Below are positions 14,999 through 24,189 of a stretch of 64,000 nt of DNA, in pieces (position 1 is the first letter of the stretch; each line of letters starts with the position of its first letter). The notes beneath the pieces are model-generated. The model was given only the letters and a program-made list of their open reading frames with translations, had not been told where the DNA came from and ran no database searches. This stretch comes from an uncultured Ruminococcus sp. (GTDB lineage: Bacteria > Bacillota > Clostridia > Oscillospirales > Ruminococcaceae): positions 1 through 64,000 of the forward strand of contig UPZA01000012.1 in the NCBI GenBank assembly GCA_900538575.1, written 5' to 3'. The translations under genes and the position numbers were made by a program.

Positions 14999-16949
14999 TA
15001 TATTGCTGTTGGGCTCTTCAGGTCTGATTGGCACATGCCTGTGTAAAAATCTTCTGAATATGGGCTATTGTATTGACGCCGCAGGGCGAAAAAAAACTGA
15101 TAATAAGAATATTAATTTTATTGAATGGGATATATTCGGCAGCGACATTGGTCGGTCAGGCAAGCTCGTTTCTTTCTATAAAGCGGTTATCGTTTCAGCG
15201 TGGGCCGGCAGCGGAGCGGAAGAAAGAAATAATGAAGATATAAATATGTCTTGCGCCGTCGCACTTGGCAATCAGGTAAAAAATATAATGGAAAAATGCC
15301 GTATTGATCAGATCATACTTATAGGAAGTCAGGCGGAATACGGCAGAGCTTACGGTAATGTCGGAGAGGATTATGTAACGGATAATAACACACTTTCCTC
15401 TTATGGCAGAGCTAAGCTTTATTTATATGAGAGTCTGAAAAAATCTGCAAATGGCGTTATTCTGACAGAGCTTAGATTTCATAGTGTTTTCGGAGCGTTT
15501 CCGGCTAAAAGACAGATGCTTCAGAACTCGCTGTATAAAATGATAAAGGGAGAAGATATAAAATTTTATTCCGACGGAAATCAACACTATGATTTCATTT
15601 GCGCTGACGACGCGGCCTGCGCGGTGATAGCCGCTATAGAAAAGCAGGCTGAAGGCGTCTATAACGTCGGCTCCGGTCAGAATTTGCTTTTTCGGGATTA
15701 TCTGAGGATTGCGAACAATATTGCCGGAAATAAAAGCCGCCTAATTTTCGGAGAATGCTCTCAGTCCGACTTTTCGTTTGATTCAGATAAATTCAGAAGA
15801 ACTACCGGCTGGAAATGCAGGTATACTTTTAGTGAAGGTATTAAAAAAATGATTTCAGATCTTAAATACAGTCAATTACAGAAAAGCGAAATCATTATTT
15901 ACGGAGCAGGTTTCTGCGGTTTGGTATTTTCTGATATGCTTTTAGAAAACGGAATCAAGCCCTCTGTTTTTTTTGATTCTGACAGAAATAAGCATGGAAT
16001 GCAGTTTAATAATATAAATATCTCGGAGCCTTATAAATGCAGAAATTCCGAATGTATCGTTATAGTTTGTATGCTAAACAGGAAATTTTATCCGGGTATA
16101 AGAAAATATCTGAATGATTTAGGATATATTGATGTCAGATGTATTTATGAAATATCAGATATATGCGAGTTGTTTAAAAATCAGCCTCTTATTTTCAATT
16201 TACCGGATAAATGGAGAGAAAACAATGCGGATAAGCTTAATTTGGTGAAAAACAATTTTCGCGATGATTTATCAGTAGAAACATATGAAAATATTATTGA
16301 ATTTGCCTGTGGTAAATATGATTCATTCATAAATTCATTTCCTATAGAAGAACAATATTTTGCCTATGACATTTATAAGAAAATATCGGACGAGGTATTT
16401 ATAGACTGCGGAGCATTCCGAGGAGACATATTAAGATATTTTACTGAAAACAGCAGCGGGAATTATGAAAAATATATAGCTATTGAGCCTGATCCCGAAA
16501 ATTACAGAAGAATAGAAAAAATGAACGAGGCAGCCGATTGCCGCGTAAACGTTATAAAATGTGCCTTATCTGATAAGCCTGATATCCTGAGAATGAAAAA
16601 TTACTTGAACGAAAACTCACTGATAGGCAAGGAAGGCTTTGAGGTTTATGCGGATACGCTTGACAATATATGCGGAAAGTATAATATTAAGCCGACGTTT
16701 ATTAAAATAGATGTAGAGGGATTTGAAGAAAAGCTGATTAACGGAGCGATTGAAACTATTAAAAAGTATAAGCCTTTGATTGCAGCGGCAGTATATCATA
16801 AGCCTGATGATTTATGGAGGCTTCCGCTGAAAATAAAAGAAATTTTACCTAATCACAGCTTTTTTCTGAGAAGCTATATGAATCTGAATGAAACGGTTTT
16901 ATATGCCGTACCTAAGGAGAGACTGATTAACAATGAAATATATAAATGA
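14991..16949 (+). CDS. Three-part fusion: sugar epimerase, Rossmann module, FkbM methyltransferase
   Basis: 652 residues. Part 1 (1-about 295) is an extended SDR nucleotide-sugar epimerase/dehydratase: LLGSSGLIG (NAD loop), then SSYGRAKLYLYES (catalytic Tyr-x3-Lys) and FICADDAACAVIAAIE. Part 2 (about 298-390) is a small Rossmann domain, IIIYGAGFCGLVFSDML, then VFFDSDRNKHG. Part 3 (about 465-640) is an FkbM methyltransferase with FIDCGAFRGDILRYF, AIEPDPENYRRI and FIKIDVEGFEEKLINGA. Parts 2 and 3 match the whole of the 13063 protein in order, so this looks like that protein with an epimerase added in front. It may epimerise or reduce and then O-methylate the same sugar nucleotide. No strong RBS is seen. 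Confidence 0.83.
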   Translation: MNNILLLGSSGLIGTCLCKNLLNMGYCIDAAGRKKTDNKNINFIEWDIFGSDIGRSGKLVSFYKAVIVSAWAGSGAEERNNEDINMSCAVALGNQVKNIMEKCRIDQIILIGSQAEYGRAYGNVGEDYVTDNNTLSSYGRAKLYLYESLKKSANGVILTELRFHSVFGAFPAKRQMLQNSLYKMIKGEDIKFYSDGNQHYDFICADDAACAVIAAIEKQAEGVYNVGSGQNLLFRDYLRIANNIAGNKSRLIFGECSQSDFSFDSDKFRRTTGWKCRYTFSEGIKKMISDLKYSQLQKSEIIIYGAGFCGLVFSDMLLENGIKPSVFFDSDRNKHGMQFNNINISEPYKCRNSECIVIVCMLNRKFYPGIRKYLNDLGYIDVRCIYEISDICELFKNQPLIFNLPDKWRENNADKLNLVKNNFRDDLSVETYENIIEFACGKYDSFINSFPIEEQYFAYDIYKKISDEVFIDCGAFRGDILRYFTENSSGNYEKYIAIEPDPENYRRIEKMNEAADCRVNVIKCALSDKPDILRMKNYLNENSLIGKEGFEVYADTLDNICGKYNIKPTFIKIDVEGFEEKLINGAIETIKKYKPLIAAAVYHKPDDLWRLPLKIKEILPNHSFFLRSYMNLNETVLYAVPKERLINNEIYK

Positions 16950-17886
16950 TACAAAAATATCTAAAATAGGTCTTGGAACAGGCAGATTCGGGACAAGGGT
17001 CTCAGAGGCTCTTTCCTTTGATATGCTTGACTGCTTTTATGAAAACGGAGGCACGCTTATAGATACTGCAAGAAATTATTATGAATGGGTTGAAAACGGC
17101 AGAGGTAAAAGCGAGGAATGTTTAGGAAAATGGCTGGATTCCAGAGGGAATCGAAATAAGATCTGCTTGTCTACAAAATGCGGAGTAAGAAACGAGGGTA
17201 AGAACTGGTTTATAAATCTTTCTAAAGAAAATCTTTGTCAGGAGCTTTGTGAAAGCCTTGAGGCGTTAAGGACAGATTATATAGATATATATCTTCTCCA
17301 TCGTGACGAACCGGACAGACCGGCAGAGGAAATTATTGAGACTATGCAGTATTTAAAAGAAAAGGGCAGGGTAGGAATAATCGGCGCGTCAAATTGGAGT
17401 ACGGAAAGAATTAAAAGGGCGAACGCCTATGCGGTCGAGCATGGAATGGAGCCTTTTCGTACCATTCAGACGTGGTGGTCATTAGCGGAATATAAGTATG
17501 AGATGTGGAACGATCCCAACACTACGCATATGGACAGTGAATTATATTCCTATATGTCAGGAAGCGGAATGTTCGCAATGGCATATACTTCTCAATGCAA
17601 GGGCTTTTTTCAGAAAGCAATAACGAAAGGTCTGGAAAATATAGACGAGTTTTTAAAGCGGCGTATTGTCACCGAAAGCAATTTGAAAAGGCTTGATTAT
17701 ATCAGAGAATACTGCGGGAAGAGAAATGTTTCGCCTACGGCGGTTGTCAGCGGATATATTACATCAAATGCTCTTGAAGGAACCGCTCTTGTAAGCTGCT
17801 CTAATATCGAACAGCTTATTGATATCCTTGATAACTGCGATTATGAACTGGAAAAGGACGTTATAAGCTATATTGACAGCTTGTAG
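16933..17886 (+). CDS. Aldo/keto reductase
   Basis: 317 residues; the start lies 17 bases inside the previous gene with RBS TAAGGAGAGACTGATTAAC. It is a TIM-barrel NADPH-dependent carbonyl reductase. The catalytic tetrad is visible: Asp in LIDTARNYYEW, the Tyr four residues later, Lys in LSTKCGV and His in LLHRDEPD. It could reduce a 4-keto or side-chain keto group of the CDP-sugar; aldo/keto reductases do this in several deoxy-sugar routes (family knowledge). The cofactor-binding SGYITSNALEGTALVSCSN end is complete. Confidence 0.87.
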   Translation: MKYINDTKISKIGLGTGRFGTRVSEALSFDMLDCFYENGGTLIDTARNYYEWVENGRGKSEECLGKWLDSRGNRNKICLSTKCGVRNEGKNWFINLSKENLCQELCESLEALRTDYIDIYLLHRDEPDRPAEEIIETMQYLKEKGRVGIIGASNWSTERIKRANAYAVEHGMEPFRTIQTWWSLAEYKYEMWNDPNTTHMDSELYSYMSGSGMFAMAYTSQCKGFFQKAITKGLENIDEFLKRRIVTESNLKRLDYIREYCGKRNVSPTAVVSGYITSNALEGTALVSCSNIEQLIDILDNCDYELEKDVISYIDSL

Positions 17887-17909
17887 AAATTTAACGGAAA
17901 GGAATAGCT

Positions 17910-19046
17910 ATGATATGCAGAGTATGCGGCTCGGAAGCCGGCTTATATGATACGATATGGAGTAATATTACTGACGTTACAGGCTTTTATAATAAGCCTG
18001 TAGAAAAAATTGAAGCTGATATAAAAATATATAGGTGCCCCGGCTGCGGTCATATACAGACTGAATCATTTTTGAATGAATCCTATTACAGTAATTATAA
18101 TATAATTTATAAGCCTGAACCGGGTGAGGATTCAGGTTATCCTGAAAAGCTTATGGGCTATTATCATAATTGTTTTGAAAGAATGCGAAAATTATCCGAT
18201 GATAATGACAGCGTGCTTGATATAGGCTGTGCGGCGGGAGATATGCTTTCAATATTATCGGAAATGTATAATTACTGTATTGGAATAGAGCCGTCCGGAC
18301 GTTTATGTAAGGCGGCTGAAAACCGTGGATTTAATGTTTTAAACGGGTATTTTGGAAATAGTACCGTATTTGACCGTAAATTTGACGGTATAACTTGCTT
18401 GATGGTTTTAGAGCATATTGAAAATTTAAGAGAATTTATGGATTCTGCGTATGATAATTTAAACGATAATGGAATTATGCTTTTAAATGTTCCTAACGGA
18501 CAGAAAATTTTTGATACTGCTTCATACAGTGATATATTTCCTGAGCATATAAATTATTTTACTCCGCAAAGCTTGACTCAACTGGCTTACAGTTCTGGCT
18601 TTGAGATTTTAAATCTGGAGGAAGGTTTCGGAAACGGTTTTCATTTAACCGTATGGCTTAAAAAATCTTTGCCCTGCGGTTTATTCTCGGCAAAGAAAAA
18701 GGCTGATAATAGACTTCTAAGCGACCTTATTAATGGCTATAATAGGATAGGCGTTTTCGGCATCGGAGTAAGAGCCAGAAACATATTAAATATGATAAAT
18801 GACGATGAAAGTAGGATAAGGCATTTATTTGATAATAATATTTTCCTGAACGGAAAGTATATACCGGGAATGAATCGCTCGGTGGAGCGGCCGTCAAGGG
18901 AAGCGTTAAATGAATGCGAGCTTATTTTAATAACATCGTCTGAATATTACGAGGATATAATTACAGAGCTTTTAGAGCTTGATTATAGCGGAAATATTGC
19001 TTATTTGAAAGACGGCAGATACACTCTTTTAACCGAACGGAGATGA
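17910..19046 (+). CDS. NDP-sugar C-methyltransferase (TylC3-like)
   Basis: 378 residues. The N-terminal zinc-binding module has CRVCGSEAG and CPGCGHIQTE (two Cys pairs), as in the putative sugar C-methyltransferase family. The SAM domain (about 95-235) has VLDIGCAAGDMLSIL, a GIEPSG acidic loop, LMVLEHIENL and INYFTPQSL. The C-terminal Rossmann-like module (about 275-378) has IGVFGIGVRARNILNM. This is the full architecture of C-3 methyltransferases that make branched sugars such as mycarose, acting on 4-keto NDP-sugars. CDP-4-keto-6-deoxyglucose from RfbG would be a suitable substrate. RBS GGAAAGGAATAGCT; overlaps the next gene by four bases. Confidence 0.85.
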   Translation: MICRVCGSEAGLYDTIWSNITDVTGFYNKPVEKIEADIKIYRCPGCGHIQTESFLNESYYSNYNIIYKPEPGEDSGYPEKLMGYYHNCFERMRKLSDDNDSVLDIGCAAGDMLSILSEMYNYCIGIEPSGRLCKAAENRGFNVLNGYFGNSTVFDRKFDGITCLMVLEHIENLREFMDSAYDNLNDNGIMLLNVPNGQKIFDTASYSDIFPEHINYFTPQSLTQLAYSSGFEILNLEEGFGNGFHLTVWLKKSLPCGLFSAKKKADNRLLSDLINGYNRIGVFGIGVRARNILNMINDDESRIRHLFDNNIFLNGKYIPGMNRSVERPSREALNECELILITSSEYYEDIITELLELDYSGNIAYLKDGRYTLLTERR

Positions 19047-20515
19047 AAATGATAATTATAAATTCTGATAACCTTGAAAAGCCTTTGCCGGAGCTTCACT
19101 ATAAAAAGGCGAGAGCTTATATATGCGGAGAAGAAAATAACGGCGTGTCTATTGTTGTTCAGGCATATGGTCGGCTTGAAAAGACGCGAAACTGCGTTAA
19201 AAGCATACTTGAATATACCCGCGGAGAATATGATTTGGTCTTAATGGATAACGGTACTGCTGATAATGAATTAATAGATTTTTTTGAAAGCGTGGAGCGC
19301 CGCAAAAAACAGATAATTCGTATCACCAAAAATATTACAGGCGTTTATGCAATCAATAATGTTCTGCGCAGACTTAATACTAAATATATAGCGGTTGTTA
19401 ATAACGATATTATAGTAACCGAGGGTTGGCTCGATAACCTGCTTACCTGCGCCGAAAGCGACGATAGTATCGGCATGATATGTCCTGCTTCTACTAACGT
19501 AAGCAATTATCAGCAGGAAAATCTGGGCGGCTTTAATAATTCGGAAGAAATGCAGATGAAAGCAGCCTTGTTTAACAAAAGTAACCCTGCTAAATGGGAG
19601 GAAAAAATAAGACTTATTCCTACAGCCGCGTTATACAGAAGAGAAGTATTTGATACGGTAGGACTATACGACGCAGGTTTTATGCATGATTTCGGAGACG
19701 ACGATTTTACGTTCAGAGTACGCCGAGCCGGATATAAACTGATTCTCTGCCGAGATACCTTTGTTCATCATGATCATAATCAGGAAGCTTTGCCTCCTGA
19801 ACGATTAGCTATAAGTCAACGCTCCAGAGAATTTTTCAGAGAAAAATATTTTGGGGTAGACGCATGGGAGGATACCGGTAATTATATTAATTTTACCTTT
19901 GAAAATATAGATATAACGAATAAAAACGGTAAAAGTATATTGGCCGTTGATGTAAAATGCGGTACTCCTGTTCTGGAAATGAAAAATTACTGCCGAAGCT
20001 ATGGCGCGGATGTTTTATATTCAAAAGTTTATACTTCTGATATTAAATATTATGCGGATAATATCAGTATTGCCAGCGAGGTTATATGCGGTAATCCTGA
20101 AACGCTGATTTCAAGTGAGAATAATAAATTTGATTTTATAATTGTAGGACGTCCGCTGAATTCATATAATAACCCGTTTGGGTTTCTTAAAAATCTTATA
20201 TCAAAGCTCGGCGGCAGCGGATATATAATATTCTGTGTAAGAAACGCAAACGATGCAAGAAGCTTTCTTTCTATGTTAAACGTTAATATCGGAAGTCAGC
20301 CGATTGAAATAAAGGCGGTAAACTACAGTGATTTTCTTGATAAGCTTTCAGAATACGGATGTACAAATGCGGATATTCATACTACCACGCTTCCTGCCGA
20401 TAAGAAACTTAAAGAGACCATTGCAGGACTTGTAATAAGTATGAACATCAACGGAGATAAGGATTCTGTTTATCAGAATATTATGACTGAAGATTATTGG
20501 ATAACTGCGAATTGA
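19043..20515 (+). CDS. Family 2 glycosyltransferase with methyltransferase-like tail
   Basis: 490 residues. The GT2 domain (about 30-265) has VSIVVQAYGRLEKTRNCVKSIL, the nucleotide-sugar DNG and the metal-binding VVNNDIIVTEGWL (a DxD variant NND), and FMHDFGDDDFTFRVRRAGYKL as the acceptor/base region. The second half (about 290-470) has the beta-strand order of a SAM methyltransferase (ILAVDVKCGTPVLEM, KFDFIIVGRPLN), but the glycine loop is poor, so it may be inactive. It is the only clear glycosyltransferase in this operon and probably transfers the finished sugar. The start is in the ATGA overlap with the previous gene. Confidence 0.8.
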   Translation: MKMIIINSDNLEKPLPELHYKKARAYICGEENNGVSIVVQAYGRLEKTRNCVKSILEYTRGEYDLVLMDNGTADNELIDFFESVERRKKQIIRITKNITGVYAINNVLRRLNTKYIAVVNNDIIVTEGWLDNLLTCAESDDSIGMICPASTNVSNYQQENLGGFNNSEEMQMKAALFNKSNPAKWEEKIRLIPTAALYRREVFDTVGLYDAGFMHDFGDDDFTFRVRRAGYKLILCRDTFVHHDHNQEALPPERLAISQRSREFFREKYFGVDAWEDTGNYINFTFENIDITNKNGKSILAVDVKCGTPVLEMKNYCRSYGADVLYSKVYTSDIKYYADNISIASEVICGNPETLISSENNKFDFIIVGRPLNSYNNPFGFLKNLISKLGGSGYIIFCVRNANDARSFLSMLNVNIGSQPIEIKAVNYSDFLDKLSEYGCTNADIHTTTLPADKKLKETIAGLVISMNINGDKDSVYQNIMTEDYWITAN

Positions 20516-20529
20516 TGATGGAGGAAAAA

Positions 20530-22266
20530 ATGACTGTATCAGAATATATATTTGATTTTCTTGAAAAAAAAGGAGTAAAAAATGTATTTATGGTATCCGG
20601 CAGCTCGGCTATGTGGCTGACGGACGCACTCAAAAGAAATGACAGACTGAACGCTTATTGCTGCCATCATGAGCAGGCGGCAGCCATGTCCGCGGATTGC
20701 TGTGGACGTGTCGGCGATGTTCCGGGGGTATGTCTTGTAACTATAGGTCCTGGCGCAACAAACGCTATAACCGGAGTAGCGGAAGCGTATTTGGATTCGT
20801 CTCCTATGTTTGTTATTTCAGGTCAGGCTAATTCAAAAATACTGCAATATCAGATGGATACGGGAATAAGACAGAAGGGTACTCAAAGCTTGGATCTTGA
20901 ACCGATGGTATCTTCTATCACTAAATATTTTGCGGCCGTAATGTCGCCTGATAGCATAAGATTCCATATGGAAAAGGCATATTATTCGGCAATGGAGGGC
21001 AGAAGAGGACCGGTATGGCTGGACGTACCGATTGATGTGCAGAACAGACAGGCGCCTGAACAGATGAAGGGATTTGATATTCCGGAGGATAAAAAGACTG
21101 ACGCGGAAATTTCATCCGAAGCGTTGGAAAGACTGGCGAAATCTGAAAAGCCGCTTGTTCTCGCGGGTTTTGGTGTGAGAGCGTCCGGCAGTGCGGGAAA
21201 GCTGCTGGAATTTTGTGATAAGCAGAATATTCCTGTTGTGACGTCCAGGGGAGGAATAGACGTTATTACGACAGATAACCCGTTGTTTGTAGGCAGACCT
21301 GGAAGCTATGGAGACAGAGCGTCGCATTTTGCCATTCAGGAGTGTGATTTTATGCTTATTCTGGGCAGCAGACTTTCAGTATCAACAATCGGATATTATC
21401 CTGACCGTTTCGGAAAAAACGCCTATAAGGTAATGGCAGATATAGACCGGAAAGAAATTGACAAGAGAGACGTTCCGGTTGATGAAAATTATAATTGTGA
21501 TTTGTCTGATTTTATTGATAATCTGTCGGACAGAGCGGATTCCTCCTATAATGCTGACGCAAGAAAAAGGTGGGTTGATCACTGTAAGGAGCTGCGCGGA
21601 AAGTATCCTGTCGTACTTCAGGAATATCGTGATTCGAATATTATTAACAGCTATTATTTTACGGAGAAATTATCGGAGCATACTTCCGAGGGCGTTAATG
21701 TAGTGGTAGACACCGGAAGCGTTTGCAATATAGTATCGCAGACATGGAAGCTCAAGGAAAATCAGAGATATATTATATCGGGAGGGCTTTCTTGCATGGG
21801 ATTCTGGGCAGGCGCAATAGGATTATCGACCGTTTCCGACAAGGTTATTGCGCTTTCCGGCGACGGAAGTACTCAGATGAATATTCAAGATTTTGCGACG
21901 ATGAAATATTATAAGCTTCCGCTTAAGCTTTTTGTTTATAATAATAACGGTTATATGCTGATACGTCATAATCAGCATAACTATATGAATGATCGGTTTC
22001 TCGGAGTAGGTCCTGACAGCGGCTTACAGACGCCGGATTTTTGCAGGGTTGCAGAAGCTTACGGTCTAAAGGCTGTAAAGATACGCTCTAATGACGAAAT
22101 AGACGAGAAGCTTAACGAAGTATTCGGATATGACGGTCCCGTTGTATGCGAGGTAATGGTTGAGGAGTTCGGTACTATCGCTCCGAGGATAGCCTCCAGA
22201 GTGATGCCGGACGGATCGCTTAAAGCGGCAGAATTTGACGACCTTTGGCCGTTTCTCGAAAAGTAA
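20530..22266 (+). CDS. Acetolactate-synthase-like TPP enzyme
   Basis: 578 residues from the ATG at 20530 (RBS GGAGGAAAAA); an earlier in-frame start has no RBS. It has all three domains of the ThDP family: catalytic Glu in CCHHEQAAAMSADC (about 48), a central domain (about 195-320), and the ThDP motif GDGSTQMNIQDFATMKYYKLPLKLFVYNN (GDG-x~27-NN). Biosynthetic acetolactate synthase genes do not normally sit in such a cluster. YerE, a homologue in Yersinia, adds a pyruvate-derived two-carbon unit to a CDP-keto-sugar to make the branched sugar yersiniose (recalled knowledge). A similar reaction here is the best guess. No regulatory small subunit is nearby. Confidence 0.85.
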   Translation: MTVSEYIFDFLEKKGVKNVFMVSGSSAMWLTDALKRNDRLNAYCCHHEQAAAMSADCCGRVGDVPGVCLVTIGPGATNAITGVAEAYLDSSPMFVISGQANSKILQYQMDTGIRQKGTQSLDLEPMVSSITKYFAAVMSPDSIRFHMEKAYYSAMEGRRGPVWLDVPIDVQNRQAPEQMKGFDIPEDKKTDAEISSEALERLAKSEKPLVLAGFGVRASGSAGKLLEFCDKQNIPVVTSRGGIDVITTDNPLFVGRPGSYGDRASHFAIQECDFMLILGSRLSVSTIGYYPDRFGKNAYKVMADIDRKEIDKRDVPVDENYNCDLSDFIDNLSDRADSSYNADARKRWVDHCKELRGKYPVVLQEYRDSNIINSYYFTEKLSEHTSEGVNVVVDTGSVCNIVSQTWKLKENQRYIISGGLSCMGFWAGAIGLSTVSDKVIALSGDGSTQMNIQDFATMKYYKLPLKLFVYNNNGYMLIRHNQHNYMNDRFLGVGPDSGLQTPDFCRVAEAYGLKAVKIRSNDEIDEKLNEVFGYDGPVVCEVMVEEFGTIAPRIASRVMPDGSLKAAEFDDLWPFLEK

Positions 22267-22285
22267 AAAAGGAATATTCCCGACT

Positions 22286-23572
22286 ATGAAAAAATATGAT
22301 GTTTTAGTGATAGGCGGAGGCCCGGCGGGATTATCCGCGGGGTATACGCTGAATAAAAGCGGCGTAAGAGCTGCCGTTTATGATAAGAACAGGCATGCCG
22401 GCGGTCTTTGCCGGAGCTTTAAAATAAAGGGATATACTTTCGATACGTTCGCACACGTAAATTTCAGCAAGGATCCTTACGTTACTTCTATGCTTGAAGG
22501 GAAAACGGAATTTATTATTCATAAACCGGAGGCATATAATTACAGTCGAGGCGTTTGGATAAGAAATCCCGTTCAGAATAACCTTATAGGGCTTGACGTT
22601 GAAGAGAGAATCAGAATTATTAAGGGTTTTATAGACAGAGAGGATTTTGAGCCGAAAAATTATGACGAATGGCTCAGAAAGCAATACGGGAATTATTTTG
22701 CAGATAATTACCCTGCAAAATATACGCGTAAATATTGGACTGTTGAGCCGAAGTCGCTTGAGACCAAATGGGTTGAGGGCAGAATGTATACGCCTTCAAT
22801 TGATGAGGTTCTGCGGGGAGCAATGACTGAGAATACGCCCAACGTTCATTACAGTAAGGAAATGCATTATCCCTTAAACGGCGGTTATGGCAGCTTTATG
22901 GAGTCGTTTTGCAGAGACGCCGGCTATAAACCGTTAAAGGAGCTTGCGAGGCTTTTTATTAAGGATTCCTGCGCCGTTTTCAGCGATGGAGAGGAGGTAG
23001 GATATAAAAAGCTTATATCAACCGTGCCGTTAGAGATTCTTGTAAAATCAATTGCCGATGTGCGGGTTCCGGAAAATATTATTAACGCAGCTGAAAGGCT
23101 TGATTATACTTCCGGAGCAATGGTGTCGGTGGGACTTGATAAGCCTCACAATTCACCGTCCCTATGGTTTTATATTTATGATGAAGATATTTTGCCGGCA
23201 AGGATTTATTGTCCGGATATAAAATCTCAGAATAATGTGCCTTCCGGGCGTTCAGCTATGCAGGCGGAGATATATTATTCAAAATATAATCCCCTTAAGG
23301 TATCCTTAAATGAGATAAAAGAAAAAACGGTTTCCGACATGATAAAAATGGGACTTTTTAAAGAAAAGGATATTGTTTTTACAGATATAAGAACTGAAAA
23401 GTACGCTAATATAATGTTTACCGGAGAAATTTACAGCGCAAGAAGAATAATACATGATTTTCTTGATAGCTTGGATATTATATATGCGGGACGCTTTGGG
23501 GAATGGGATTATCTTTGGACGGGACAGAGTATTATCAGCGGAAAAAAAGCTGCTGAAAAAATAAAATTTTAA
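22286..23572 (+). CDS. FAD-dependent protoporphyrinogen-oxidase-like flavoprotein
   Basis: 428 residues from the ATG at 22286 (an AAAAAGGAA lies upstream). The FAD dinucleotide fold is DVLVIGGGPAGLSAGYTLNKSG, with the AGGLCRSF loop of the amine oxidase/UDP-galactopyranose mutase group. The C-terminal YAGRFGEWDYLWTGQSIISGKKAA is the second FAD contact, with GQS-x2-SG. Close relatives occur in polysaccharide gene clusters and are thought to oxidise or rearrange sugars. It ends the 15-kb operon. The exact substrate is unknown. The length is normal for the group. Confidence 0.8.
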   Translation: MKKYDVLVIGGGPAGLSAGYTLNKSGVRAAVYDKNRHAGGLCRSFKIKGYTFDTFAHVNFSKDPYVTSMLEGKTEFIIHKPEAYNYSRGVWIRNPVQNNLIGLDVEERIRIIKGFIDREDFEPKNYDEWLRKQYGNYFADNYPAKYTRKYWTVEPKSLETKWVEGRMYTPSIDEVLRGAMTENTPNVHYSKEMHYPLNGGYGSFMESFCRDAGYKPLKELARLFIKDSCAVFSDGEEVGYKKLISTVPLEILVKSIADVRVPENIINAAERLDYTSGAMVSVGLDKPHNSPSLWFYIYDEDILPARIYCPDIKSQNNVPSGRSAMQAEIYYSKYNPLKVSLNEIKEKTVSDMIKMGLFKEKDIVFTDIRTEKYANIMFTGEIYSARRIIHDFLDSLDIIYAGRFGEWDYLWTGQSIISGKKAAEKIKF

Positions 23573-23599
23573 TGGCAAAATATTTTTGTTTAAAAGATA

Positions 23600-23628
23600 T
23601 TGTAATATGATCTGATTTGTGATACAAT
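23600..23628 (+). promoter_or_regulatory. Promoter of nfeD-SPFH operon
   Basis: TTGTAA (23600-23605) and TACAAT (23623-23628) are 17 bases apart, with TGA directly before the -10. It lies about 95 bases upstream of the start at 23722. Confidence 0.7.
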
Positions 23629-23721
23629 AATAAAGAAATCAGCGTCTGAAATTATAAATTTTTGTCGGATACAGTCGCTGATAATAAGTTTATTTGATAA
23701 ACATAGTGAAGGGAGAAAGTT

Positions 23722-24177
23722 ATGTTCGTACACCTTATTGTATGGGGAGTAGTTTTTGCAGTAATGGTGATAGCGGAGCTTGCTTCAATGCAGCTTGTTT
23801 CAATATGGTTTGCCGCCGGAGCGCTGGCTTCGTTTATTATTGCCCTATGCGGATTCGGAATGGGTTTGCAGATGTTTGTTTTTGTCGTGGTTTCCATAGT
23901 TTTACTTACCGTTACAAGACCTCTTCTTAAGAAATTTACAGTGCCTAAGATTCAGCCGACAAATGTTGAACTGGATATTGGAAAAACGGCTGTTGTAATC
24001 GAAGAGATAAATAATAAAGTTGACGCAGGACGGGCAAGACTCAACGGTGTTGATTGGAAGGCCGTTTCTTCAGACGGCTCTGTAATACCGGCGGAAAGCA
24101 TTGTTAAAATTGATAATATAAAGGGGACTAAATTATATGTTACCCTTTATGAGGATAAAATAAAAATAACTAAATAA
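23722..24177 (+). CDS. NfeD family membrane protein
   Basis: 151 residues. Two or three membrane helices (about 1-70) have the Gly/Ala pattern of NfeD, with a short loop. A cytosolic OB-fold follows (about 85-150: IGKTAVVIEEINNKVDAGRARLNGVDWKAVSSDG). NfeD partners SPFH proteins in membrane microdomains, and the next gene, 12 bases on, encodes one. RBS GGGAGAAAGTT. This is the short NfeD1b form without the ClpP-like protease domain. Confidence 0.9.
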   Translation: MFVHLIVWGVVFAVMVIAELASMQLVSIWFAAGALASFIIALCGFGMGLQMFVFVVVSIVLLTVTRPLLKKFTVPKIQPTNVELDIGKTAVVIEEINNKVDAGRARLNGVDWKAVSSDGSVIPAESIVKIDNIKGTKLYVTLYEDKIKITK

Positions 24178-24189
24178 TGGGAGGAAATT

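Noticed and set aside
20530..22266. Housekeeping acetolactate synthase (ilvB)
   Set aside because: No ilvN or other branched-chain genes are nearby, and the gene is embedded in a CDP-sugar operon, so a sugar-branching role is more likely.
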